A model generated the notes under the pieces. The model was not told where the DNA came from. It did not search any database and saw only the letters and a program-made list of their open reading frames with translations. Below, piece by piece: positions 8,272-15,695 of a stretch of DNA of 44,026 nt. The translations under genes and the position numbers were made by a program. Numbering within the stretch: the first letter of the stretch is position 1; every line of letters starts with the position of its first letter. The stretch is from a bacterium (GTDB taxonomy: Bacteria > Zhuqueibacterota > Zhuqueibacteria > Zhuqueibacterales > Geothermadaptataceae): the NCBI GenBank assembly GCA_024275575.1, contig JAJRYV010000039.1, forward strand, positions 1 to 44,026, read 5' to 3'.

Positions 8272-10069
8272 AAAAAATACTTTCCTGCTGTTATTATACA
8301 GCAGCACAACCGCACTGTTTGGTCAGATAGCCGGCGCCGATATGCCGGTTGGTCCAACGGATGTCTATGACTGGCGTGCTGTCCGCGTCAACCCGGCGAT
8401 CGCCGGATTGCAGAGCGGCGCTTTCGAGGTTGGCTACCGTGTATTTTACGCCGGATTTGCCGATGCTGGAACAAGCTTGCTCAAATCCGGCTACATGATA
8501 CTCAACGTGCCGCGACGTTTGCCGTGGGAGCTCAGCGGTGGTCTGACGACAACGATTTTTTCAACCCCTATTTTAAAAGAAAACGAGATTCACTTTTTCC
8601 TCAGCAAAAGAGTCTCGCCGTATATCACCATGGGCTTTTCGTGCGGTGCTTTCAATATCAATTATCAAACAGACCGGTTTTTTTACGACGCCGGCGACGT
8701 CGTCGATGATCCGGTCTTTGCCGGCGGCAGCAGCCTGTGGAAATTCGACATGGGATTAGGGCTGACATATACGCCCACATCTTCGATCATCATCGGCCTC
8801 GGCGTACAACATCTCACACGGCCAAATATTTCATTGATCGGTGATGATGTATATCTCAACCCGACGCTGACACTCGGCTTAAAATTTCATATCGACCGTG
8901 TCGCTATCCATACAACGGCCAGTGTTGACAGAATTCATTCCGGCAGCGGTACCATCCTGCAGATGAACCATAGCGAGTTAGGTACGGCGCACCTCGGCAT
9001 CGATAATAACCAGATCTGGACACGAGGACGCCTGAATGTTCGCGGGCCCTTCAGTTTTGCCTACGGCATGTATTTTCCCATCAACGATTTTGCCGGCCAG
9101 GGCGCCGGCAGCCATGAAATCGCGTTTATTTATGAATTTGACCGGCAACTGCGCAAATTCAGCCTCAGCGAAGACCCAGAGGACTGGCAGGAATTTCTGC
9201 CGCCGATGCCGACAATTCGCGTCGAACCGCAAATAATTGTCTGGGCGGATGGCAACGAAAACGTCGATATCATTTCAAAAACAATAATACGTGATCTCAA
9301 AACCGAACTCGACAGCACAGCACGTTCAAGATTGACTCCCTTCGATTTGGGGCTCGTGGATTCCATCAATTCCAAAAGCAAAACGACTCATTTCGAACCA
9401 CATAAATACTCAAATCTGGAAAAAGAAAAAACACCATCCAAAGAATATGTTGTTGGTGAAACGAGTGTGAAATTTCTCGATAACCTTGCTGTGGATTTGC
9501 GTAATGACAGCACCAAATCAGCTTACATCGTCTCCCCGAATTCATCGGATGAAAGAGAGTATCTGATGGGGGAATATTTACAAGAACAGCAAAAAGTGCC
9601 GCGTGAGCGATTTGGCATAAATGAAGAACGTCGGGATATCAATATCGATAACTCCATTTGGATCAAATACTTGCAGGATAAGAAAATATCCAAATATGAC
9701 AAATTCACTTTTGCGCTGCCTGATACCCTGGTCATTACCGTTTTTCCAATCGATTCAAGCATGAATGCACATCCATGGACTTTTGTTGTTGAAAATATGG
9801 AGCAAGATACCGTATTTTCAGTCAAAGGCAAATGCAGCGAAATCCGCAAGGTCAAATGGGATTGGCGGGGGACGGATGGAAATATTATTCCATATGGATT
9901 TTATAAGTATTATATTTCATGGGTTGATCATGCCGGCCGCTTGCGCCAATCTTCCCAACGAATAATTTATGCGCGACAGTTGGAAAGTAAAATTTATATT
10001 GAAATCAGCAAAGACTACCCTCAACCGGATGAAAAAGACCGAGTTCCGGGATTATTATTAAATAAATAA
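8252..10069 (+). CDS. PorP/SprF-like outer-membrane protein with C-terminal FlgD-like domain
   Basis: The 605-aa protein overlaps the preceding gene by 20 bp, so the pair is coupled. A signal peptide (residues ~8-25, ending LFGQ) precedes a PorP/SprF-type beta-barrel region (~30-310) with the characteristic early VNPAIAGLQSG segment, alternating amphipathic strands and a GLGLTYTPTSSIIIGLGVQHL-like strand pair. After a polar linker (~320-480), residues ~490-585 form a FlgD-like Ig fold (WDWRGTDGNIIPYGFYKYYI). Known PorP/SprF proteins are about 300-350 aa, so the C-terminal half is an addition. In T9SS, SprF-like proteins assist export or surface anchoring of type B substrates, which matches the upstream neighbour. 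The family call is by eye and fairly confident; the role in this system is inferred. Confidence 0.8.
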   Translation: MWYSHAKKNTFLLLLYSSTTALFGQIAGADMPVGPTDVYDWRAVRVNPAIAGLQSGAFEVGYRVFYAGFADAGTSLLKSGYMILNVPRRLPWELSGGLTTTIFSTPILKENEIHFFLSKRVSPYITMGFSCGAFNINYQTDRFFYDAGDVVDDPVFAGGSSLWKFDMGLGLTYTPTSSIIIGLGVQHLTRPNISLIGDDVYLNPTLTLGLKFHIDRVAIHTTASVDRIHSGSGTILQMNHSELGTAHLGIDNNQIWTRGRLNVRGPFSFAYGMYFPINDFAGQGAGSHEIAFIYEFDRQLRKFSLSEDPEDWQEFLPPMPTIRVEPQIIVWADGNENVDIISKTIIRDLKTELDSTARSRLTPFDLGLVDSINSKSKTTHFEPHKYSNLEKEKTPSKEYVVGETSVKFLDNLAVDLRNDSTKSAYIVSPNSSDEREYLMGEYLQEQQKVPRERFGINEERRDINIDNSIWIKYLQDKKISKYDKFTFALPDTLVITVFPIDSSMNAHPWTFVVENMEQDTVFSVKGKCSEIRKVKWDWRGTDGNIIPYGFYKYYISWVDHAGRLRQSSQRIIYARQLESKIYIEISKDYPQPDEKDRVPGLLLNK

Positions 10070-10257
10070 TCTCCGGCGGAAATGCTGATAAACTCCCATC
10101 GCACCTGCACCTCATTATTTCCAATAGTAAAATTTACGAAACGGTTTTCAAACTCGGTATTGGTTTGTGGAATGTGCTGTTTTCAATAATTTCAGCTCAG
10201 TTATCTTTTCCAATTTAAAATTTCAAAGCATCGCTTACCCAAACTATACAGCAGCGA

Positions 10258-10279
10258 CGGAGACACAGAGAGCGCAGAG
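10258..10279 (+). repeat. Dispersed intergenic repeat, GAGACACAGAG type
   Basis: CGGAGACACAGAGAGCGCAG resembles the left arm of the element at 43492-43544 (CACAGAGACACAAAGCAG), and both are followed by an A-tract. Similar CRCARAGACRCARAG sequences occur as scattered intergenic repeats in many bacterial genomes. Function unknown. Confidence 0.45.
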
Positions 10280-10429
10280 TTCAAAAAAATACAAGGTTAG
10301 ATTTTAGTAAAATTTAGAACCCCCCTTTATTTATAAAATCTTTCTTACATTGACATTGAAAGCAGGTTAATCGGAGTGAAAAAATGGGACATTAAGTTAA
10401 AAATCAGAGAGCTTTTTAGGCCAATTCCG

Positions 10430-10543
10430 CTACAGGCTGAAACCTGTAGTTATTCTTTGAAAACCCGCCTGAAAGCGGCTCAAATTTCAACCTGCTTTAG
10501 CAGGATTGAATAATGTTAGCCTACCGCTTTAACGGTTAGCTAA
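10430..10543 (+). repeat. Cluster of four short hairpins upstream of the motor operon
   Basis: Four small inverted repeats follow each other: CTACAGG/CCTGTAG (10430-10436 with 10443-10449), CCGC/GCGG (10465-10478), CCTGC/GCAGG (10491-10504) and ACCG/CGGT (10523-10536). The last lies between two direct copies of GTTAGC (10515-10520, 10535-10540). Three of the loops have similar sequence (CTGAAA, TTTA, CTTTAA). The cluster ends about 30 bp before the start of the ExbB-like gene, so it would be in its leader RNA. Confidence 0.55.
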
Positions 10544-10570
10544 ATAGTCACTAAATCAGGGAGCTTTTTC

Positions 10571-12214
10571 GTGAAAAAACAAAAACTTATCAGCCTGGCA
10601 GCACTGTTGCTGACAAGCCTGCTACTCCTGACCGTACCGGCGGCATCAATGCCTTTTATGCAGCAGGATTCAGCAGCAGCAACGCTGCAGAATAGCTCAA
10701 ATGCAGCCGTTCAGGAAAAAGACAGCAGCCAACAATCACAAGATGAAACGGTCAGCATGCTCAAGAGCGCTCTGAAAGGCAATGTAGCTTCGGCAAAAAC
10801 GTTTTGGCAATTGACAACTACAGGTGGAAATGTTGCTTATGTCATTCTCGGTGTTTTATGCCTTGGACTTCTGATCATCGCTTTCAAAGCGGTCAAAATT
10901 ACTTTCGACTGGCATTATTCAAAGGATCTGGTACAAGTCGATTTTAAGCAACTGGAGCTCACTGAAATCGAAGCCCAGGTTAAAAAGTCGCGTAAATCGA
11001 CGATGCGGCAAATGATGGAATATATTCTTGGGTTTTACCGTGCCGGCGGCGATTCCATGAGTGTGCAACAGGAGCTAACGACTTTTGTGGATTTAAAAAA
11101 CGACCAGTTCGAATCTTACCGCAACTGGGTAAATTTCCTTTCAGACTCGGCCGGAGGTCTTGGTCTGCTGGGAACCGTGTGGGGGATTTTTCAAACATTC
11201 TTCGGCGGCGATCTCGATCCTGATAAAATTCTCAACGGCATGGCTGTAGCGCTGATCACCACTTTATTCGGCGTCATCGTGAGTTTGATTCTCAACCTCG
11301 GTGCGACGCAAACTTTCAGTTCCTTCTCCAACCGTTTGGAGCAGATTTCTGACAAAGGCGATGAATTGCGTTTGTATCTTTTGCAGCTCAATACTAAAAA
11401 CGGCAGGACAACCGGTTATATGGCGCCGGCGCTGAGCACAGAATCGGGCGAAGCCACGCAAATGGCGACCAGCGGCAATGCGACAGTGTTGGAACAAACA
11501 GTCGAACGTATTGAAAAAGCCATTCTGTCGTTGGGCGATGGCGCCGCACCGTCCCGGGAAAACGGTCAGAAAAGCAAATCGCCGAAAATTTCGGTGCATG
11601 CGGTGGAACCGCTATTTTCTTCGATTCGCACAGGGGAAACGTTGAAAAAAGTGCTCAAGCTGCAGGCCGAAGACCGCGCCAACCGGCCACTGGAGCACAC
11701 CAGAATCAGTCTCGAAACCCAGGGTCCGCTCTTTTTTGAAGGTAAAAAACGCGAACTTGAAATCGAAACAGATAAAACCGGCCACGCTGAAATCACCATG
11801 GTCGGCGGAAAAAAAGTGAGCACAGCCAGTGTTTCATTCTGGATTTCCGGCGACCAGGAACATCGGGAAAATCTGGAGATCAAATTATATCCCAACACCC
11901 CCTCGCAGCTCATCATTCAGCGCGGTGATAACCAGCCCGGACGCATTGGTCAACGCCTGACCCAACCGCTGCAGGTGCTGGCGCGGGATCAGTTCGGCAA
12001 CCCTGTTCCCGACGCCGAAGTGACTTTCCGTCTGGCGCAGGGCGAGGGCGCTCTGAATGGCGGCGCCCGGGATTTCTCCACCAGCACCAATGAATTCGGC
12101 ATTACTGAAGCTGATTTTACTTTGAGTGACAGAACCGGGTTTCATTGCGTTGAGGCGTCCCTGAAAGATGATCACGGCGAAACCGTTAAATTCCATATTT
12201 TAGGCACGGCGTAA
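10571..12214 (+). CDS. ExbB/TolQ/MotA-family proton channel with C-terminal Ig-like (Big_1) domains
   Basis: The 547-aa protein starts at GTG with AGGGAG seven bases upstream. A signal peptide (1-26) and a Gln/Ser-rich linker precede TM1 (~86-107). A cytoplasmic domain (~108-189) leads to TM2 (~190-212, with GLLGTVWGI) and TM3 (~222-246, with ALITTLFGVIVSL), the hallmark helices of the ExbB/TolQ family including the channel Thr residues. ExbB proteins are usually 220-250 aa. Here ~300 residues follow TM3: a coiled linker (~255-335), an Ig-like segment (~340-445) and an invasin-type Big_1 domain (~446-547, with ARDQFGNPVPDAEVTF). By standard ExbB topology this tail would lie in the cytoplasm, an odd place for such a domain. 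It is probably the stator channel of a proton-driven motor with the two ExbD-like proteins downstream. Confidence 0.88.
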   Translation: MKKQKLISLAALLLTSLLLLTVPAASMPFMQQDSAAATLQNSSNAAVQEKDSSQQSQDETVSMLKSALKGNVASAKTFWQLTTTGGNVAYVILGVLCLGLLIIAFKAVKITFDWHYSKDLVQVDFKQLELTEIEAQVKKSRKSTMRQMMEYILGFYRAGGDSMSVQQELTTFVDLKNDQFESYRNWVNFLSDSAGGLGLLGTVWGIFQTFFGGDLDPDKILNGMAVALITTLFGVIVSLILNLGATQTFSSFSNRLEQISDKGDELRLYLLQLNTKNGRTTGYMAPALSTESGEATQMATSGNATVLEQTVERIEKAILSLGDGAAPSRENGQKSKSPKISVHAVEPLFSSIRTGETLKKVLKLQAEDRANRPLEHTRISLETQGPLFFEGKKRELEIETDKTGHAEITMVGGKKVSTASVSFWISGDQEHRENLEIKLYPNTPSQLIIQRGDNQPGRIGQRLTQPLQVLARDQFGNPVPDAEVTFRLAQGEGALNGGARDFSTSTNEFGITEADFTLSDRTGFHCVEASLKDDHGETVKFHILGTA

Positions 12215-12631
12215 ATGAGCAAAAAACGCAAATATTTTAAAGGCGGTATGATGATCAGGCTGGTCGATGTGGTTTTTATCCTGCTCTTCGGATTTATCGC
12301 CATCTCCAAAGTTGAGAAAATGAGCCGCATCGAATTGCCGAAAAGTGAAACCGTTGCCGGGCGCCCGTTAAACAGGGAAACGGTGGTTTTTATTGGCGTT
12401 TTACCGAACGGGCATTATCTCGTGGAAAATGAAACCATCGATATCGGCGATGAAAAAAGCCTGAATTATTATCTGAGAACAAAACGTGATGCCCTTGCTG
12501 CCAACGGTGTGCGCATGCGTGTTCGGGTTCGCGCCAACCATGATGCTGCAGTGAAGCACGCATTTATTCTGGTGAAAAAATGCCAGAAAATGAATGTCAA
12601 AGTCGGCATTGAAGTCATCAAAAAAAGTTGA
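12215..12631 (+). CDS. ExbD/TolR-like motor protein, first copy
   Basis: This 138-aa protein starts directly after the stop codon of the ExbB-like gene. A short basic N-terminus leads into one membrane helix (~13-30, IRLVDVVFILLFGFIAI) with Asp18 at the place of the essential proton-carrying Asp of ExbD and TolR. The rest (~45-138) is a small periplasmic domain of the ExbD type. It should pair with the ExbB-like channel to convert the proton gradient into motion of partner proteins. It differs from the second copy downstream outside the membrane helix, so they are probably distinct subunits. A small GGATG/CATCC hairpin (12635-12648) follows the gene. Confidence 0.85.
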   Translation: MSKKRKYFKGGMMIRLVDVVFILLFGFIAISKVEKMSRIELPKSETVAGRPLNRETVVFIGVLPNGHYLVENETIDIGDEKSLNYYLRTKRDALAANGVRMRVRVRANHDAAVKHAFILVKKCQKMNVKVGIEVIKKS

Positions 12632-12673
12632 ATCGGATGGCGGCATCCTGTTTTCAAATTAAAAAAAGATAAA

Positions 12674-13099
12674 ATGAATAGTGGATTAATCATTCGACTG
12701 GTTGATATCGTTTTGATCATTTTGTTCGGTTTTATCGGCATCAGCGATATCAAAGTCAAACGGCAGATCAAAGTGCCCGGGAAGACGGTAGAGAGCGAAA
12801 CACCACAGGAAAACTTGAAAAATAATACCATGATCGTCGTCGATTTTTATGATGATGATCTATATATTTTTTCCATCGATAACAAGGAAATCGGCCGTAC
12901 TTTCGGGTTGAGCAAGGCGTATACAAAATTTCTGGAATATCGCCGGCACTACAAAAAAGATTCATCGGGCGTCGTTTTTATTTTACGCCCGAACGAGACA
13001 GTCACCATGCAGCAGACCATCGATGTTTTTGATATCTGTGAAAAAGAAAAATTACAAAAGGGCATCGATTTTAATTTAACGGGAACAGTGCTCAAATGA
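12674..13099 (+). CDS. ExbD/TolR-like motor protein, second copy
   Basis: The 141-aa protein has an almost bare N-terminus and one membrane helix (~6-24, IIRLVDIVLIILFGFIGI) carrying Asp11, the conserved proton-binding position. The periplasmic part (~30-141) is acidic and differs from the first copy except for the overall ExbD-like beta-alpha pattern. The stop overlaps the start of the TonB-like gene (ATGA at 13096-13099), so translation is coupled. One TolQ-type with two different TolR-type subunits is the arrangement of the Myxococcus AglR-AglQ-AglS gliding motor, which gives a useful comparison but not proof of the same role. Confidence 0.85.
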   Translation: MNSGLIIRLVDIVLIILFGFIGISDIKVKRQIKVPGKTVESETPQENLKNNTMIVVDFYDDDLYIFSIDNKEIGRTFGLSKAYTKFLEYRRHYKKDSSGVVFILRPNETVTMQQTIDVFDICEKEKLQKGIDFNLTGTVLK

Positions 13100-14118
13100 C
13101 TGAAGTCTATCGTGAAAAAGTCATTCCCTCGATCGTAACGGCGATACTCATCACCATTGTCTTTATCATCATGCAGGTGTTGACACTGCCGCAAAAAAAT
13201 ATCGCTGACATCTATCGCAAGTTTGATGAAAGCGTCTGGAAACAGTTCGAACCACCGGAGATCAAAAAAGAAGAACCGGAGCCTGAACCTGAAAAGATCG
13301 AGCCAGAAGAGATCGTGGAAGAGATCAGCGAACCGGAGACAGTCATTGAAGAAATCGACAGGATTCTTGAAGAAGACCTTGCCGTGCTTGATGATTTGCC
13401 CCTCGAAGATTTGAGCATGGAAAAAAGTGACCTTGGCCTCGATGATATTATGGATACCGATTTGCTGGAATCGGCGGTAGCCCCTCTCCCCGGCCTCGGT
13501 CTCGATGAATACGGTGATGATGATGTTTCTCTCATCCCCATAAAAAAGGGTTCGGGGGGTGATGATGACCTGAGGTCTGTGGAAAGCGGCCGTGGCGGCA
13601 CCGGCATTCGGGGATATTCCAGCGGTAACGAATCCAGCACAGTGACCCGGAAAAAAAAGATCAACAACGAATTGGAAATCAACCTGAAACCCCGTCGCAG
13701 TCTTTCCAGCCTCGAAATACAGAACAAAGTTTACAAAGCCCTGGTAAAATGGTTGAAGAAAAATCAAAAACCTCTGCGGCCGGTCATGCAGACATTTTTA
13801 GGTTATAGCAACAGCCGCGGCGCTTTGACCACGCACGCGGTTTTCAGCGCCGGAGGACGCAGCTTTGAGCTTTACATCTTGTGTATCGAAAAAGGGACTG
13901 AAGTTCGCATTGCGCTCGTCGAGGGGAACAAGGTGATCCGGATGGTGGATCAGGGATTTTCCAAGAGTAGCGACCAATTACGTACAGGCACGGTAGATCG
14001 CGATGAGGCCGGTAGAATATTTAAATTCGGAACACGTCTGCAGCCAACCGGCAGTGCAAAAAACAAGGAGTTTTACAATATATTTATTTCATGGTGGGAA
14101 AATCAGAAAAAACAATGA
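13096..14118 (+). CDS. TonB-like inner-membrane energy-transducing protein, divergent C-terminus
   Basis: The 340-aa protein has one membrane helix (~10-32), then a Pro/Glu-rich stretch (~50-85, with EEPEPEPEKIEPEE) like the rigid periplasm-spanning segment of TonB. An acidic, Gly-rich linker (~90-200) and a basic C-terminal domain (~205-340) follow. That domain includes SLSSLEIQNKVYKALVKWL, which resembles the helix that opens TonB/TolA C-terminal folds. I do not see the usual TonB C-terminal motifs. It overlaps the upstream ExbD-like gene by 4 bp. The likely role is to carry force from the ExbB/ExbD motor across the periplasm to an outer-membrane partner, possibly the PorP-like protein. The partner is inferred only from gene order. 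Confidence 0.75.
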   Translation: MTEVYREKVIPSIVTAILITIVFIIMQVLTLPQKNIADIYRKFDESVWKQFEPPEIKKEEPEPEPEKIEPEEIVEEISEPETVIEEIDRILEEDLAVLDDLPLEDLSMEKSDLGLDDIMDTDLLESAVAPLPGLGLDEYGDDDVSLIPIKKGSGGDDDLRSVESGRGGTGIRGYSSGNESSTVTRKKKINNELEINLKPRRSLSSLEIQNKVYKALVKWLKKNQKPLRPVMQTFLGYSNSRGALTTHAVFSAGGRSFELYILCIEKGTEVRIALVEGNKVIRMVDQGFSKSSDQLRTGTVDRDEAGRIFKFGTRLQPTGSAKNKEFYNIFISWWENQKKQ

Positions 14119-14164
14119 TCAGTTTTTTTTCAAAACCCCTCAAAGCAAGGTGGAGAAATTGAAT

Positions 14165-15694
14165 ATGAGATTTACCGGTAACCGACTTTTTGCAGCAATC
14201 CTGATTTATATCCTGATTTTAATTTTCAGCGGGTGTGCTCCGAAACAACTAACGACCATCGTTTATATCCCTGCCGGCGTCGATACGACGATTGCAGAGA
14301 TCGCCGATTCCATCGCAAAGGAACTCTTTGTCGAATGGAAAAATGAACAGCTTGCGAACCGGCTCACCGATTCGGCTGCCACCATATTTAAAATAAGCGA
14401 TTCATTGCTAACTGCGTTGCGAGCGGATACAGCCCAAAAGACACAAACGAGCGCGGAAGATTCTGTTAAAGCGCTAAAAAAATTAATCGATGGCGCCAGG
14501 GTGATGAAACAAATCAAAGGTATTACCGCGAACCGAAATTTAAGCACTGCTGAAAAACGGGCGCAAATTCAAAACAAGCTGGAAGCGGCAAAACCACTGC
14601 TGGAACAGGCGATATCGCTCAACCCTTTTGACCGGCGTGCACGCAATGTGCTGTCACAGGTGTATCAAAATTTAGGCAAACTTTTCGCGCAAGAACACTA
14701 TTGGGGGAAATCGATTGAAGTTTTGTCCAAACTTGTCTTTATGGACCAGAGTCAGCATTCACTTTTTGCACGCCTGGGCAACGCTTATATGCGGTTGAAT
14801 TCCTGGGAAAAAGCGCTGAAAAATTATCAAATCGCCGAGGAAGTCTTGCAGCAATCTGCGATCTATCAGGTTCCCCAAAACATCGCGCTCACGGATTCTG
14901 CGATCGCCGCCACGCTGGATTCGACCAAACTGTTTGCCTATGTTTTTCGTCAGGCTATCTGCACGATGCGACTTTACCGGGAGCCGGAAACATTCGCCCT
15001 GCTTGAGAAAGGCATGCGAATCGCCCAAAATGAGGCGAACAGGGAATTGATTCAAGACTATTATGATTGGGCGATGTGGGACGATGGCAATCTCGAAACT
15101 ACAGACCGCCGTGATACGCTGCTCGCCTGGGTGGGCAAGAAACGCTTCGATGCCGCAGCTCAGGGCATGGAACTATTGCTGCCGAATTTACGCACCAAAC
15201 GGGCTGCCCAGGAAATAAAATGGCGCCTGGCCCGACTGCGTTTTGCACGCCTTTCCCGGGAAGAGAGCGGTTTGAACTTGATGAAAGAAATCATCGATTT
15301 CTACCAGCATGACAGCACCGGTATGGCGCTGGCCAAAGAGGACAGCATGTTATTAAAATATCAGGATGCTTTCGGCACCATGTGTTACAATGTCGGCGCC
15401 AAATGCCGGGATGAAGAACGAGACCGGGTAAAGGCGTTAAAATATTTTATGCAGTCAGCGGCAATTCCCTGGGGCCACCAGGCAAAAGCCTGGCTTGCAG
15501 TCGCCCAATTATCAATTCAAAACCCCGCTCGCTCAGAAAAGGCAGCTTTAGAAGCATTAGCGCTGGAATCACAGTTGAACGACAAAGAATACGCATCAAC
15601 GATGGAGATACTCATCAGTGCATTACGATTGCAGCGCAAAACAAAAGAAGCAAGCAAACGTTTTAAGGAATGGCAAGCTCTTGTGAGGAAATAA
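14165..15694 (+). CDS. TPR lipoprotein of the motor cluster
   Basis: The start at ATG 14165 is chosen because AAGGTGGAG lies nine bases upstream and a lipoprotein signal follows directly; the open frame extends upstream to 14003, inside the TonB-like gene, but that would bury the signal. The 509-aa product has a hydrophobic signal ending IFSGC, a good lipobox with Cys24. Residues ~35-160 are Asp/Ala-rich and probably helical. TPR-like helices cover ~145-260 (LEQAISLNPFDRRARNVL, then LARLGNAYMRLNSWEKALKNY) and much of the rest. It is probably attached to a membrane facing the periplasm, where it could link motor and outer-membrane parts. It resembles other envelope TPR lipoproteins only in general features. 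Confidence 0.8.
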   Translation: MRFTGNRLFAAILIYILILIFSGCAPKQLTTIVYIPAGVDTTIAEIADSIAKELFVEWKNEQLANRLTDSAATIFKISDSLLTALRADTAQKTQTSAEDSVKALKKLIDGARVMKQIKGITANRNLSTAEKRAQIQNKLEAAKPLLEQAISLNPFDRRARNVLSQVYQNLGKLFAQEHYWGKSIEVLSKLVFMDQSQHSLFARLGNAYMRLNSWEKALKNYQIAEEVLQQSAIYQVPQNIALTDSAIAATLDSTKLFAYVFRQAICTMRLYREPETFALLEKGMRIAQNEANRELIQDYYDWAMWDDGNLETTDRRDTLLAWVGKKRFDAAAQGMELLLPNLRTKRAAQEIKWRLARLRFARLSREESGLNLMKEIIDFYQHDSTGMALAKEDSMLLKYQDAFGTMCYNVGAKCRDEERDRVKALKYFMQSAAIPWGHQAKAWLAVAQLSIQNPARSEKAALEALALESQLNDKEYASTMEILISALRLQRKTKEASKRFKEWQALVRK

Positions 15695-15695
15695 A

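Larger units (their letters stand above)
10070..10570. other. Intergenic region with dispersed repeat and hairpin cluster
   Basis: About 500 bp separates the PorP-like gene from the motor genes. It holds an rRNA-free, gene-free stretch with a GAGACACAGAG-type dispersed repeat (10258-10279) and a run of short hairpins (10430-10543). No open frame with a ribosome binding site was seen. A promoter for the motor operon is likely here, but I could not assign one. Confidence 0.6.

Noticed and set aside
10350-10372. TTGACA as a -35 box for the motor genes
   Set aside because: No acceptable -10 element at normal spacing, and promoter consensus in this group is not the sigma-70 form of E. coli.
12949-13767. 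272-codon open frame on the minus strand
   Set aside because: It is antisense to the acidic TonB-like gene, and its Phe/Arg/Asp-rich product has no family features.
14003-14164. Upstream extension of the TPR lipoprotein
   Set aside because: It lies mostly inside the TonB-like gene and would bury the lipoprotein signal; AAGGTGGAG marks the ATG at 14165.
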